From NCBI GenBank assembly GCA_000994805.1, contig LCEQ01000006.1, positions 1 to 35,511 on the forward strand: DNA of 35,511 nt, in the 5' to 3' direction. Of this stretch, positions 1-7,436 are shown piece by piece. Positions within the stretch are counted from its first letter, which is position 1. Each line of letters begins with the position of its first letter. Both the position numbers and the translations under genes were made by a program. Below the pieces are notes generated by a model that was not told the DNA's origin, did no database searches, and saw nothing but the letters and a program-made list of their open reading frames with translations. The stretch comes from Candidatus Azambacteria bacterium GW2011_GWA2_42_9 (GTDB lineage Bacteria; Patescibacteriota; Minisyncoccia; UBA10092).

Positions 1-571
1 GTATTTTTAACCATTTATATAAATAATAAAAGCTTATGAAAAACGCGGCCGCGGCGGCAACGTCGGTCGTTACCAGACGACTGTGGGCTAAGACCGTGGG
101 AGAAAAAGAATACATTGCTAAGGCAATAACAGCCGCCGATTCACCCCAAAGCTCACGGCTAAATTTCCAAATATAAAATCCCAAAAGAACGCCTATTAAA
201 ATTATTAACAAGCGCCCGTAGCGCATCATTTTCTGAGCGTCGTTTCCGGAATAATAAAGCAGGTCATTGCCAAAAGCGACATCGGTCTGCCAGCTCGGTG
301 TCCTATTGATGTCGGACGTGGATAGTGTGTTCCAACCGAAACTCTGATATGGAAATTTGATTTTTAAAAACAAAAGCGGCAAGGCAGATAAATCTTTCAC
401 AAGCGGCGGATGCTCCGGGTTAAGCCGCATGTCTTTGTGCGTCAGATAAGAATATCCGGCCGGCAAATGGATTCTTTCATCATAATTTGCGCTGTCATTC
501 CACATGCTGGTTATCGCCAGCACACCAAAAATCCCTAAAAGGAGAATTGCTAAATAGTTGACAGATTTCAT
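1..571 (-). CDS. GT-C family membrane glycosyltransferase (PMT/ArnT-like), C-terminus cut by window edge
   Basis: About 190 N-terminal residues are visible; the gene runs off the left edge. It begins with one hydrophobic helix (residues 5-22), then an extracytoplasmic loop with Asp31-Glu32 followed by the NPEHPPL segment (51-57), a combination typical of polyprenol-phosphate-sugar dependent GT-C enzymes (GT39/GT83, PMT_2 domain). Further hydrophobic helices follow near residues 103-117 and 126-142. Such enzymes move a sugar from a lipid carrier to a protein or glycan on the outer face of the membrane. The ATG at 571 has no clear Shine-Dalgarno. A promoter for the divergent small gene overlaps its first codons. 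A second GT-C gene on the same strand lies at 980-2524. Donor and acceptor cannot be inferred. Confidence 0.85.
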   Translation of the reverse strand, partial: MKSVNYLAILLLGIFGVLAITSMWNDSANYDERIHLPAGYSYLTHKDMRLNPEHPPLVKDLSALPLLFLKIKFPYQSFGWNTLSTSDINRTPSWQTDVAFGNDLLYYSGNDAQKMMRYGRLLIILIGVLLGFYIWKFSRELWGESAAVIALAMYSFSPTVLAHSRLVTTDVAAAAAFFISFYYLYKWLKI

Positions 572-586
572 ATATTATATTATACT
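558..586 (+). promoter_or_regulatory. Consensus sigma70-type promoter for the small-protein/tRNA unit
   Basis: TTGACA at 558-563, a 17-nt spacer, and TATACT at 581-586. Expected start of transcription is near 593, about 30 nt before the ATG at 626. The promoter lies inside the first codons of the oppositely oriented glycosyltransferase gene. It would drive the 47-aa peptide and both tRNAs up to the terminator at 954-977. Confidence 0.75.
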
Positions 587-625
587 TTAAATAATTTGCA
601 GTTCTATATATAAAAGGAGGAAAAA

Positions 626-769
626 ATGAAGATAGTATGGGCACTGATAAGCTCAACAACGATTGCTTTTGGGCTGGCGTTTTCCGGGGTTAATCCTCTT
701 GGAGCTGCCTTTCTTGGCATTTCAGTTGTATCTTTTTTGGCATCGATTGATTTAATAGTCAATTCATAA
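626..769 (+). CDS. Small membrane protein, 47 aa, unknown function
   Basis: An ATG at 626 follows a strong Shine-Dalgarno (AAAGGAGG, 613-620) after 5 nt and the frame closes with TAA at 767-769. The product has two hydrophobic stretches (about residues 3-20 and 25-45), separated by a Gly/Asn/Pro turn, and few charges, so it is probably a two-pass membrane peptide. It sits between a consensus promoter (558-586) and the tRNA-Met gene, with only 13 nt between its stop and the tRNA. It therefore appears to head a short transcript with two tRNAs. I recognise no family. The SD, promoter and placement, not similarity, support it as a real gene. Confidence 0.65.
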   Translation: MKIVWALISSTTIAFGLAFSGVNPLGAAFLGISVVSFLASIDLIVNS

Positions 770-782
770 ATAAGTAAAACCG

Positions 783-858
783 GGGCCCGTAGCTCAGAAG
801 ACAGAGCCGCCGGCTCATAACCGGATGGTCGGAGGTTAAAGTCCTCCCGGGCCCACCA
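783..858 (+). tRNA. tRNA-Met (CAU anticodon), unusual D- and T-loops
   Basis: The acceptor stem GGGCCCG (783-789) pairs perfectly with CGGGCCC (848-854), and ACCA is encoded at 855-858. The anticodon loop CTCATAA (814-820) carries CAT. The T-stem GGAGG/CCTCC is perfect. The D-loop (796-803, AGAAGACA) lacks the adjacent GG, and the T-loop (836-842, TTAAAGT) has A where C56 is nearly universal, so the usual G19-C56 elbow pair cannot form. The first anticodon-stem pair (809/825) is a G-A mismatch. Elongator and initiator cannot be separated with certainty, though the anticodon stem lacks the three G-C pairs typical of initiators, which favours elongator. Confidence 0.85.
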
Positions 859-869
859 CTTCTTCATTC

Positions 870-955
870 GCTGGGATGCGGAACTGGCAGACGAGGCGGA
901 CTTAAAATCCGCTGGACGCAAGTCCGTGAGGGTTCGAATCCTCCTGGGCCCGCCA
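870..955 (+). tRNA. tRNA-Leu (UAA anticodon), acceptor stem does not pair; possible pseudo-tRNA
   Basis: The body is clearly a type II tRNA-Leu: the D-arm, an anticodon stem GCGGA/TCCGC around CTTAAAA (901-907, anticodon TAA), and a long variable arm with GGAC-GCAA-GTCC. The T-loop TTCGAAT is at 933-939 and CCA at 953-955. With canonical spacing the 5' acceptor strand is GCTGGGA (870-876) and the 3' strand TGGGCCC (945-951), which pair at only about two positions. The T-stem has an A-C mismatch. The expected 5' partner, GGGCCCA, occurs only at 849-855, within the end of the upstream tRNA-Met. It is either a decayed copy, a tRNA repaired or edited in an unknown way, or affected by sequence error. 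Confidence 0.6.
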
Positions 956-977
956 CTCCTTCGGGGGTGTTTTTTTT
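954..977 (+). terminator. Rho-independent terminator after the tRNA pair
   Basis: A 6-bp stem CACTCC/GGGGTG with a TTCG tetraloop is followed directly by a run of T at 970-977. It overlaps the encoded CCA end of the tRNA-Leu and ends just before the stop of the convergent glycosyltransferase gene. Confidence 0.9.
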
Positions 978-979
978 AT

Positions 980-2524
980 TTAAGGAACTATTACAGCGCC
1001 GACGTTTAATCCGATAATTTCAATCCGGCTTTTTGGATATTTTTTTTGCAAATTATGCAATAAATCGGTATTAAAATAAATCGGAGTGATAACCGTGCTG
1101 TTTTTTCCTAATTCAATTTTAGCAGTTTCATCGGCGCGTAAATAATTTATTTGCTCTTTACCGCGAGTTAAAAAATAAACCGTTTGCGCCGAAACAGGGA
1201 GGCCATTGTCAGTTGGCCGGTCGTCCGGATGCCAAAGAGCGTATTTTTTTACTTCCTCCGGCAAGCCGTTCAAGTAATTTGCCAATTCAACCTGATTGCC
1301 GGAAAAAGCATCAAAAACGCGCGGATTGGACGCCCAATGGTTAAAATATTTATTGAATTCAAAACCGGCAATAAAAACCAGAAAAACAATCAAAAGCCAG
1401 AATATTTCTTTCTTTACGCGCTTATGATCGACATAATTTTGAATTTTCCCGTAAAGCCATAATAATCCGATCCCGGAAAAAATCATTGCCGCGGGCATCG
1501 CTCCTAAAGCCCGCAAAGCGTGAGGATTGCCCTCGGTTGATAAAATATTCGGCAGAAGAAATATGCCCAGCCACGCCAGCATAAATTTTTCGCTAAACCC
1601 TAAGCGCTTAACGCTAATACCCAGCCCCAACAGAAACAAAATCCCGACCGGCCAGAAAAGTTCCGACGAGCCGGCATAATTATGCCGCCAATTGAAATCG
1701 CCAACAACGTTAAACATCCCAAGCGTTGAAGCAGTGCTTATAGCAACGGCCTTAAGCGGATTTTCTGCCGACCAAATTGCCACTTGTCCGCTTCTGCCGA
1801 AGAAATCGCCCGGATTATTTAAAAAATATAACCCGATGGGTAAGGCAATAATGAAACCGGTTATGGTAAACAATAAAAAACCGGTCCATAATTTTTTATT
1901 ACCGTATTTAATTAAATAGGGAATAAAAAACGCAGCAACCAAAACCGGCGCGAAACGGTAAGATATATAAGTGTAAAATCCGAGTCCGAATAAAATCCCA
2001 GCTAAAAATATCAAAATTATAGAAGTCGGACTTCGATAAAAATTATAGAAGTCGGACTTCGATAATTTAAATTCGCGGATTAAAAAATAAAATGACCAGA
2101 TTAAAAATAGCAGCATTAAACCGGCCCGAAATCCGATGCGGCTGAAATTTACCGCCCAAAAACTGACAGCCATAAAAAAACTTGAAGCCAACGCAACTTC
2201 AACGCTAAGAAGCTCTTTTGCTAAAAAATAAAGACCTAAAACCGCTAAAACGCCGGCTAAAGCTGGAAATAATCTTAAAGCCCACGGTTGGGTCCCAAGG
2301 GCCTTAATTGCCAACGCGTCAAGCCAGACAATCATTCCTTCCCGGCCGTTGTTGTTTTGATAAAAAACCGAAAAATTTCCTGTTTTTAAAGAAGACAAAG
2401 CATCGGCGCCGTTCATCGCTTCGTCCTGATAAAGACCGGGCGGAATTGAACCAAACTGCCAAAACCTAAAAAATATCGCAATGGCAATAATTAAAATAAG
2501 TATTACAGTAATTTTATTGGGCAT
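980..2524 (-). CDS. GT-C membrane glycosyltransferase (PMT_2/ArnT-like)
   Basis: The 514-aa protein has about ten hydrophobic helices. It opens with a membrane helix (5-20) and then Asp34-Glu35 in the first external loop, where GT39/GT83 enzymes keep their catalytic acid. A soluble C-terminal segment of roughly 110 residues follows the last helix. By family it transfers a sugar from a polyprenyl-phosphate donor outside the membrane. The donor and acceptor are not predictable. It shares strand and family with the partial gene at 1-571, with the tRNA unit in between. A perfect 26-bp tandem repeat (2013-2064) lies inside the coding region; because 26 is not a multiple of three, the two copies are read in different frames while the ORF stays open. 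Confidence 0.88.
   Translation of the reverse strand: MPNKITVILILIIAIAIFFRFWQFGSIPPGLYQDEAMNGADALSSLKTGNFSVFYQNNNGREGMIVWLDALAIKALGTQPWALRLFPALAGVLAVLGLYFLAKELLSVEVALASSFFMAVSFWAVNFSRIGFRAGLMLLFLIWSFYFLIREFKLSKSDFYNFYRSPTSIILIFLAGILFGLGFYTYISYRFAPVLVAAFFIPYLIKYGNKKLWTGFLLFTITGFIIALPIGLYFLNNPGDFFGRSGQVAIWSAENPLKAVAISTASTLGMFNVVGDFNWRHNYAGSSELFWPVGILFLLGLGISVKRLGFSEKFMLAWLGIFLLPNILSTEGNPHALRALGAMPAAMIFSGIGLLWLYGKIQNYVDHKRVKKEIFWLLIVFLVFIAGFEFNKYFNHWASNPRVFDAFSGNQVELANYLNGLPEEVKKYALWHPDDRPTDNGLPVSAQTVYFLTRGKEQINYLRADETAKIELGKNSTVITPIYFNTDLLHNLQKKYPKSRIEIIGLNVGAVIVP
2013..2064. repeat. Perfect 26-bp tandem duplication containing a 13-nt palindrome, inside a CDS
   Basis: Copies occupy 2013-2038 and 2039-2064. 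Each contains the near-perfect palindrome GAAGTCGGACTTC (6-bp arms around one G). The repeat changes reading frame between copies, so loss of one copy would frameshift the glycosyltransferase. Confidence 0.9.
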
Positions 2525-2568
2525 AACCCTATTCTACCAGAAAACAATATATGTTAAAATATATTCAT

Positions 2569-2766
2569 ATGCAAACAGAACAAGAAAAACAACACGCGCC
2601 GGAGATTGAGGCGCTGATACAAATCGCTTTTGAAAAGGGGATAGCGGTGGCAATTGAAGCGGCAAAAGCCAAAAACGACCCGCACCTTTTGGATGATTTT
2701 CACGATGCTTTAATTGACCGTTTTTACCAGAAACTGGTTGAAGCGGGGAAGATCATCAACGAATAA
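2569..2766 (+). CDS. Small helical protein of unknown function, 65 aa
   Basis: This acidic, helix-rich protein (many Glu, Ala and Lys) has no recognised motif. An in-frame ATG exists at 2551 (71 aa), but I prefer 2569: the TAAAAT at 2555-2560 looks like a -10 element 8 nt before it, which suggests a leaderless message and would place the upstream ATG before the transcription start. It is divergent from the glycosyltransferase gene and 30 nt upstream of the conjugation-type ATPase, with which it is probably co-transcribed. The function is unknown. Confidence 0.6.
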   Translation: MQTEQEKQHAPEIEALIQIAFEKGIAVAIEAAKAKNDPHLLDDFHDALIDRFYQKLVEAGKIINE

Positions 2767-2796
2767 CGAATTCAATACGAATAAACGAATCCGCCC

Positions 2797-5208
2797 ATGA
2801 TTTTTTACCTATTATTTATTTTAGTAATCACCATTGTTTTATGGTTTGTCTGGTTTTTATTTCATCGCGCCTGGCAAAAAGGAATAATTTTCAGTTCTTT
2901 GAATTTTGTTTTGCTTGAAATCCGTTTTCCAAAAATTTTAGAATCGGCCGATATCAATAAAGAAAAAGAAAAGCTTCTAATAATGGAGCAATTTTATAAT
3001 TCCTTAAATACCATCCTGCAAAAAGAAAAAGGTTTTTTTTCTCCCAAACCTTACATAATATTTGAAATTGCTGTACCGGAAGAAAGCGAGGAAATCGGAT
3101 TTTATCTGGCTCTTCCAAAAAAATTTCAAAATACAGTCCAAAGGCAGATTCAAGGGTTTTTTCCCGAAGCTCATCTCGAAGCCGTAAATGATTACAATAT
3201 TTTTAACAGAAGCGGCAAAAATGCCGGATCAGTGCTTAAATTGAAGCGTAATTACATCCTGCCATTCCAAACCTATAAAAAACTCGAAGCCAGCACCCTG
3301 GGTCTGATAACCAACGCTGTTTCATCACTTAAAGCCGCGGGCGAAGGAGTGTCGCTTCAAATTTTAGTCCGGCCGACAAAACATTCCTCAAAAAGCGATG
3401 CCGCAAAAATCATAAAACATCTGTATCAAGGCAAACATTTAGACGAGGCCTTAAACGAGATAGAAAATCCTCTGTCTTTCATTGACGCTTTCAGGGAATT
3501 TTTTAATATCAAAAAATCGGAAGATAAAAATAAACCCATTGAACCGCCCAAAACCCTAACACCGCTTTCTCAGGAACTCATTAACGCCGTTGATAATAAG
3601 GCCAAACAAAATTTGTTTGAAGTTAATATTAGAATTTTGGTGTCATCCGGTACAGGCGAAGAAGCGACTCAGATATTATCAAACGTTGAAAGCGCCTTCG
3701 CCCAGTTTGAGTTTCCAGATCTCAATTCTTTCTATAGTTTCAGGCCGCAAAAAAGAATTTTAAAAAAATTAATTTATAATTTTTCTTTCAGATTATTCAA
3801 TAAATCAGAAAGCATCTGGCTTTCCGGAGAAGAGTTGACCAGCGTTTTTCATTTTCCAATTATTAAAATGGAAACGCCAAAAGTGAGATTCGTTAAAGCC
3901 AAGGCGGCCGCGCCGCCGGCGATTTTGCCGGCATCCGGATCGGTTTTGGGCCGAAATCAATTTAGAAACCAAGAAACTGTTATAAAACTCAATCCGCTTG
4001 ATCGCCGGCGCCACATTTATATTATCGGTCAAACCGGCACCGGCAAGAGCTACCTACTGAGAAATCTTATAAAACAGGATATAGACAGCGGCGCCGGTGT
4101 CGGCGTTATTGACCCCCATGGCGATTTGGTTGAAGCGATTTTGGGACTTGTGCCCCGCCATCGTTTTAACGATGTAGTTTTATTTGATCCGGCCGACACC
4201 GAATGGCCCGCCGGATTAAACTTGCTTGAAGCGGCAACGCCCCAAGAAAAGGACTTCGCCATTCAGGAAATGATCGCCACTTTCCAAAAATTATTTTTAG
4301 CCGAGCATTTAGGGCCGATTTTTGAGCACAGCATGAGAAACGCCATACTTACTTTGATGGCCGATGAGACAAGTCCCGGGACTATTGTTGATATTCCAAG
4401 AGTATTTACCGATCCGGTTTTCATCCGCCAACTTTTGATAAAAGTTACCGATCCTTTAGTCCGCGATTTTTGGGAAAAAGAAATGCTCAAAATGACCGAA
4501 CAATACAAGTCGGAAATGACCGGTTATTTGGTCTCTAAAGTCGGCCGCTTTGTGGAAAATTCAATGATGAGAAACATCATCGGCCAAAGCCGTTCCAGCA
4601 TTGATTTTAACGATATTATGAACAATGGAAAAATTTTTCTTGTTAATCTTTCAAAAGGAAGAATCGGGGAGATAAACAGCGCTCTTTTGGGACTCATAAT
4701 CACTGCCAAACTCCAGATGGCGGCTTTTAAAAGAGCCGAAGAAAAAAATGAAGAATCAAGGCGCGATTTTTATCTTTATATGGACGAATTCCAAAATTTT
4801 ACCACCGATTCCATTGCCACAATTTTAGCCGAGGCCAGAAAATACCGGCTTAATCTTGTTTTAGCCCATCAATTTATCGGCCAGCTCACGGATAAAATCA
4901 GGGACTCGGTTTTTGGCAACGCCGGTTCAATAATTTCGTTTCGAGTCGGACCGGAAGACGCCAAATTTTTAGTTAAATATTTTGAGCCGGTTTTTAGCGA
5001 ACAGGATTTAATAAACATAGATAACCGTCACGCTTATGCCAAACTACTGATAAACGGCGCCACAACAACTCCTTTCAATATCGCAACGGAAACTTCGCCC
5101 GAAAGTAGTTTGGATGAAGCTGAAAAATTACGCGAGTTAAGCCGACAAAAATACGCCAAACCGCGAACGGAAGTTGAAGAAATTATAAATAAACGTTTCG
5201 GGCATTAA
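2797..5208 (+). CDS. VirD4/TraG/HerA-like ATPase, type IV secretion/conjugation family
   Basis: The 803-aa protein has one N-terminal membrane helix (about 2-23), then a roughly 370-residue region with no recognised motif, then a RecA-like motor domain. Walker A is GQTGTGKS (411-418) and Walker B is YLYMDEFQ with Asp663-Glu664. A DPHGDL segment follows the P-loop, and a conserved AHQF block follows Walker B, as in VirD4/TraG-type and DUF87 ATPases. The family pumps DNA or protein across membranes as hexamers. It is followed 6 nt later by a GtrA-like gene. No relaxase or other conjugation gene is in view, so a role in DNA uptake, pilus function or surface transport is as likely as conjugation. 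Confidence 0.85.
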   Translation: MIFYLLFILVITIVLWFVWFLFHRAWQKGIIFSSLNFVLLEIRFPKILESADINKEKEKLLIMEQFYNSLNTILQKEKGFFSPKPYIIFEIAVPEESEEIGFYLALPKKFQNTVQRQIQGFFPEAHLEAVNDYNIFNRSGKNAGSVLKLKRNYILPFQTYKKLEASTLGLITNAVSSLKAAGEGVSLQILVRPTKHSSKSDAAKIIKHLYQGKHLDEALNEIENPLSFIDAFREFFNIKKSEDKNKPIEPPKTLTPLSQELINAVDNKAKQNLFEVNIRILVSSGTGEEATQILSNVESAFAQFEFPDLNSFYSFRPQKRILKKLIYNFSFRLFNKSESIWLSGEELTSVFHFPIIKMETPKVRFVKAKAAAPPAILPASGSVLGRNQFRNQETVIKLNPLDRRRHIYIIGQTGTGKSYLLRNLIKQDIDSGAGVGVIDPHGDLVEAILGLVPRHRFNDVVLFDPADTEWPAGLNLLEAATPQEKDFAIQEMIATFQKLFLAEHLGPIFEHSMRNAILTLMADETSPGTIVDIPRVFTDPVFIRQLLIKVTDPLVRDFWEKEMLKMTEQYKSEMTGYLVSKVGRFVENSMMRNIIGQSRSSIDFNDIMNNGKIFLVNLSKGRIGEINSALLGLIITAKLQMAAFKRAEEKNEESRRDFYLYMDEFQNFTTDSIATILAEARKYRLNLVLAHQFIGQLTDKIRDSVFGNAGSIISFRVGPEDAKFLVKYFEPVFSEQDLINIDNRHAYAKLLINGATTTPFNIATETSPESSLDEAEKLRELSRQKYAKPRTEVEEIINKRFGH

Positions 5209-5214
5209 TAATTT

Positions 5215-5856
5215 ATGGAAATATTATTTTCAAAAAAAGATTTTTGGCTGGCAGTGTTGGCCGGAGAAATTGTCGCTTGGCTTTCTTTGCCGACTTTAAA
5301 AAACCTCAAGATTTTAGACATTCTAACGGCGCGGGGAATTAATTTAACCAGCTTTGTTATTTTCTGGGCGATATTTATTCCGCTTGGCGCTATCGCCGGA
5401 CTCGGCGCGTTTTATTTTTTGGCAAAATATAAAAACCGTGTCGGATTTTTCCAACTGGGGAAATATGGTGTTATCGGCACTCTAAACACTCTTCTTTATG
5501 CCGGGATATACAATTTATTGATTTTTATCACCGATATTGCGACGGGCCTAACTATTGATTTATTTGCCGTTGTCGCTTTCATTATCACCGTAACTAATAG
5601 TTTTTTTTGTAATAAATATTGGGCATTTGAAGATAAAAAAACTGAAACTTTCAAAGAAGAAGCAATTAAATTTTTTATCGTTTCTTCGCTTGTAGCCATA
5701 ATCAACATCAGTATAATTCACATAACGGTTAATATCATTGGCGCTCCGGCCGGATTTGATTCCAAAATTTGGGCTAATGTCGCCTTGGTTTTTGCTATCA
5801 TTGTGGCCTTCCTCGGCAACTTTTTCGGGTACAAATATATTGTGTTTAACAAATAA
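5215..5856 (+). CDS. GtrA-like membrane protein
   Basis: At 213 aa it has about six hydrophobic helices. Residues from about 80 to the end match the GtrA fold: a first helix starting FxxxGKYGVIGTLNT, and a second pair with N-S-F-F-C-N-K-Y-W-A-F, the usual conserved loop. GtrA proteins are thought to flip polyprenyl-phosphate-linked sugars used for surface glycosylation. The first about 75 residues are an extra two-helix extension compared with the usual roughly 130-aa GtrA. The gene starts 6 nt after the ATPase gene and ends in a convergent terminator. GT-C enzymes nearby (1-2524) would be plausible users of such lipid-linked sugars, but the link is inference. Confidence 0.8.
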   Translation: MEILFSKKDFWLAVLAGEIVAWLSLPTLKNLKILDILTARGINLTSFVIFWAIFIPLGAIAGLGAFYFLAKYKNRVGFFQLGKYGVIGTLNTLLYAGIYNLLIFITDIATGLTIDLFAVVAFIITVTNSFFCNKYWAFEDKKTETFKEEAIKFFIVSSLVAIINISIIHITVNIIGAPAGFDSKIWANVALVFAIIVAFLGNFFGYKYIVFNK

Positions 5857-5896
5857 AAAACACGGTTCTAAAACTTGAATCGTGTTTTTAATTTTT
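5855..5896. terminator. Bidirectional terminator between convergent genes
   Basis: Arms AAAACACGGTTC (5857-5868) and GAATCGTGTTTT (5877-5888) pair over 12 bp with one G-T. T-runs flank the structure on the plus strand and A-runs give T-runs on the minus strand. It separates the GtrA gene from the protease gene, whose stop codon is inside the structure. Confidence 0.8.
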
Positions 5897-6670
5897 ACAC
5901 CATTTGCCCTCCGGCGTATATTCCCACGCACAGCCGTTTTTGCTGTTTTTTTCCACGTCTTCGGGTTTGTCATGATAAGCCGGAAAAACCAGCGGCGACA
6001 TCCTGTCAAAATCATCAATAAATAATTTAATATCATACGCCGGAATTGCATAGGAAAAAAAACCATCAAAATCAACAGATTTATCCAATTTGTCGGAAGC
6101 GCTGTTAATCCCGATCACATACCCATTTTTATCAATTAACGGGCTGCCACTGAAATAAGTTAAAATTGTCGGGCTATAAATTATCGCGTTAAAATTATAT
6201 TCAGAAGACGCAGACCGGATTGTAAGATTATAACGCCAACCCTTAATGGTGCCTTTAATTACTTGCCAGAATCCGCCGCCATGACCAACGGCTGCCACTT
6301 CTTGTCCAATATATGAATTAGCTTCTTTTTCAAATTCAAGAAATGAAAAATGGGTAATTTTTTTATCGTTTTCATTACTTGGTTTTAGAAGAGCCAAATC
6401 ACCATTTTTCCATTCCCACAATCGTGTAAGCTTAATTCTTTTTCCATTAAATGACAGGGACCAAAGATATTGATTGTCAGAAATAACATGATAATTTGTT
6501 AAAATAGTCCCCGAAGAATCTATAAAAAATCCGCTACCTTTTAAAATATCTCCATCATAAATCGCCACAATGGAAGATTTGACTCTCTCTGTTATCTCAT
6601 TGGGAAATTCAGCAAAAGTAGTGGTAGAAACCATTAAAAAAACAACCGCCAGAATAACCGATTTCTTCAT
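5888..6670 (-). CDS. Secreted trypsin-like (S1/HtrA-type) serine protease
   Basis: The 260-aa protein has a signal peptide (1-20, ending TFA) and then a chymotrypsin-fold domain. The triad is visible as His61 (TNYHVI), Asp91 (NGDLALL) and Ser174 (FSGSP). The usual GNSGGP oxyanion motif is changed to Y-F-S-G-S-P, so activity could be altered. There is no PDZ domain, unlike full HtrA/DegP. It has its own expression signals: a promoter at 6715-6743, a strong Shine-Dalgarno (GAGGAG) about 5 nt before the ATG, and a terminator at its end. It lies downstream of rlmE on the same strand but looks independently transcribed. The substrate is unknown; an envelope role is likely. Confidence 0.82.
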   Translation of the reverse strand: MKKSVILAVVFLMVSTTTFAEFPNEITERVKSSIVAIYDGDILKGSGFFIDSSGTILTNYHVISDNQYLWSLSFNGKRIKLTRLWEWKNGDLALLKPSNENDKKITHFSFLEFEKEANSYIGQEVAAVGHGGGFWQVIKGTIKGWRYNLTIRSASSEYNFNAIIYSPTILTYFSGSPLIDKNGYVIGINSASDKLDKSVDFDGFFSYAIPAYDIKLFIDDFDRMSPLVFPAYHDKPEDVEKNSKNGCAWEYTPEGKWCKN

Positions 6671-6714
6671 CTTTTCTCCTCAAATTAAAAAAATAAAGAA
6701 CTAAAATTATGTCT

Positions 6715-6743
6715 AAAATAGCACAAAATTTTTTTCTTGTCAA
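6715..6743 (-). promoter_or_regulatory. Promoter for the serine protease gene
   Basis: On the minus strand TTGACA (6743-6738), a 17-nt spacer, then TATTTT (6720-6715). The -35 box abuts the rlmE stop codon at 6744. Predicted start is near 6708, giving a leader of roughly 38 nt with an SD. Confidence 0.65.
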
Positions 6744-7364
6744 TCAAAATTGCGGTTTAATTTCCGATCGGAAATTTTTCGCCACAATATATGCTTCCTT
6801 ACTGTTTTTTACCGACGCTTCGGGTTTTATAAGATGGACTTCTTTAAATGATTCTTTTGCCATCTTTATGAGCTCCGGCGTGTCCGGGCCTTCAAAAACT
6901 TTAATGACGGCATTGCCGCCTTTTTTGAGTTCTTTTTTAACAACGTCTAAAATCCTTAAAGACAGCTCATGCGCCCGCGACTGGTCAATATCTTTTTGGC
7001 CGGTGGTGTTTGGCGCGGCATCCGATAAAACCGCGTTAAATTTGCGGGCGCTGGCCGCACGTTTGATAACCTCAAATAAATCCGCGTCGTAAATGTCTTT
7101 TTGGATAAAAATGAAGTTCGGTGTCTTTACAATTTTTGTGCTGACCGACTCTGTATCAATCCCTAAAATAAAACCATCGGAGCTAATTTTTTTCCGCGCC
7201 ACTTGAATCCAGCTTCCCGGCGCCGAACCAAAATCCAAAACCAAATCGCCTGGTTTCAAAATTTTAAACCGGCGGTCAATGTCTAATAATTTATAGGCCG
7301 ACCGCGCCAAATAACCTTCTTTTCTAGCGCGCTCCGCCCATTTGTCCTGTGGAATATATGCCAT
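6744..7364 (-). CDS. rlmE: 23S rRNA (uridine-2'-O-)methyltransferase RlmE (FtsJ/RrmJ)
   Basis: At 206 aa it is nearly the length of E. coli RlmE. The SAM-binding motif DFGSAPGSW is at 44-52. The K-D-K-E catalytic tetrad is complete: Lys25 (RSAYKL), Asp115 (SDAAPN), Lys155 (VIKVFEG) and Glu190 (SKEAYIV). RlmE methylates U2552 of the 23S A-loop late in 50S assembly. The ATG at 7364 gives the standard N-terminus; no clear Shine-Dalgarno precedes it. The downstream gene on the same strand is the protease, which has its own promoter. Confidence 0.95.
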   Translation of the reverse strand: MAYIPQDKWAERARKEGYLARSAYKLLDIDRRFKILKPGDLVLDFGSAPGSWIQVARKKISSDGFILGIDTESVSTKIVKTPNFIFIQKDIYDADLFEVIKRAASARKFNAVLSDAAPNTTGQKDIDQSRAHELSLRILDVVKKELKKGGNAVIKVFEGPDTPELIKMAKESFKEVHLIKPEASVKNSKEAYIVAKNFRSEIKPQF

Positions 7365-7404
7365 AATAGTTAAATCCTAACAGCCATTTTTAAAATTGGC
7401 AAAA

Positions 7405-7436
7405 TCGGTAAAAGAAAAACCGCAAAAATCGCGGTT
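7405..7436 (-). terminator. Rho-independent terminator after the coiled-coil orphan gene
   Basis: On the minus strand AACCGC (7436-7431), a 7-nt loop, GCGGTT (7423-7418), then TTTTCTTTT. It begins at the stop codon of the 131-aa gene and lies upstream of rlmE. Confidence 0.8.

Noticed and set aside
604-921. Minus-strand 105-aa frame over the tRNA genes
   Set aside because: It covers both tRNAs and the small SD-led gene on the other strand; no start signal and no protein-like pattern.
2797-5856. Complete conjugation or integrative element
   Set aside because: Only a VirD4/TraG-like ATPase and GtrA are present; no relaxase, integrase or att repeats are visible.
5560-6075. 171-aa minus-strand frame between GtrA and the protease
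   Set aside because: It lies antisense to GtrA and overlaps the protease in another frame, crossing the terminator.
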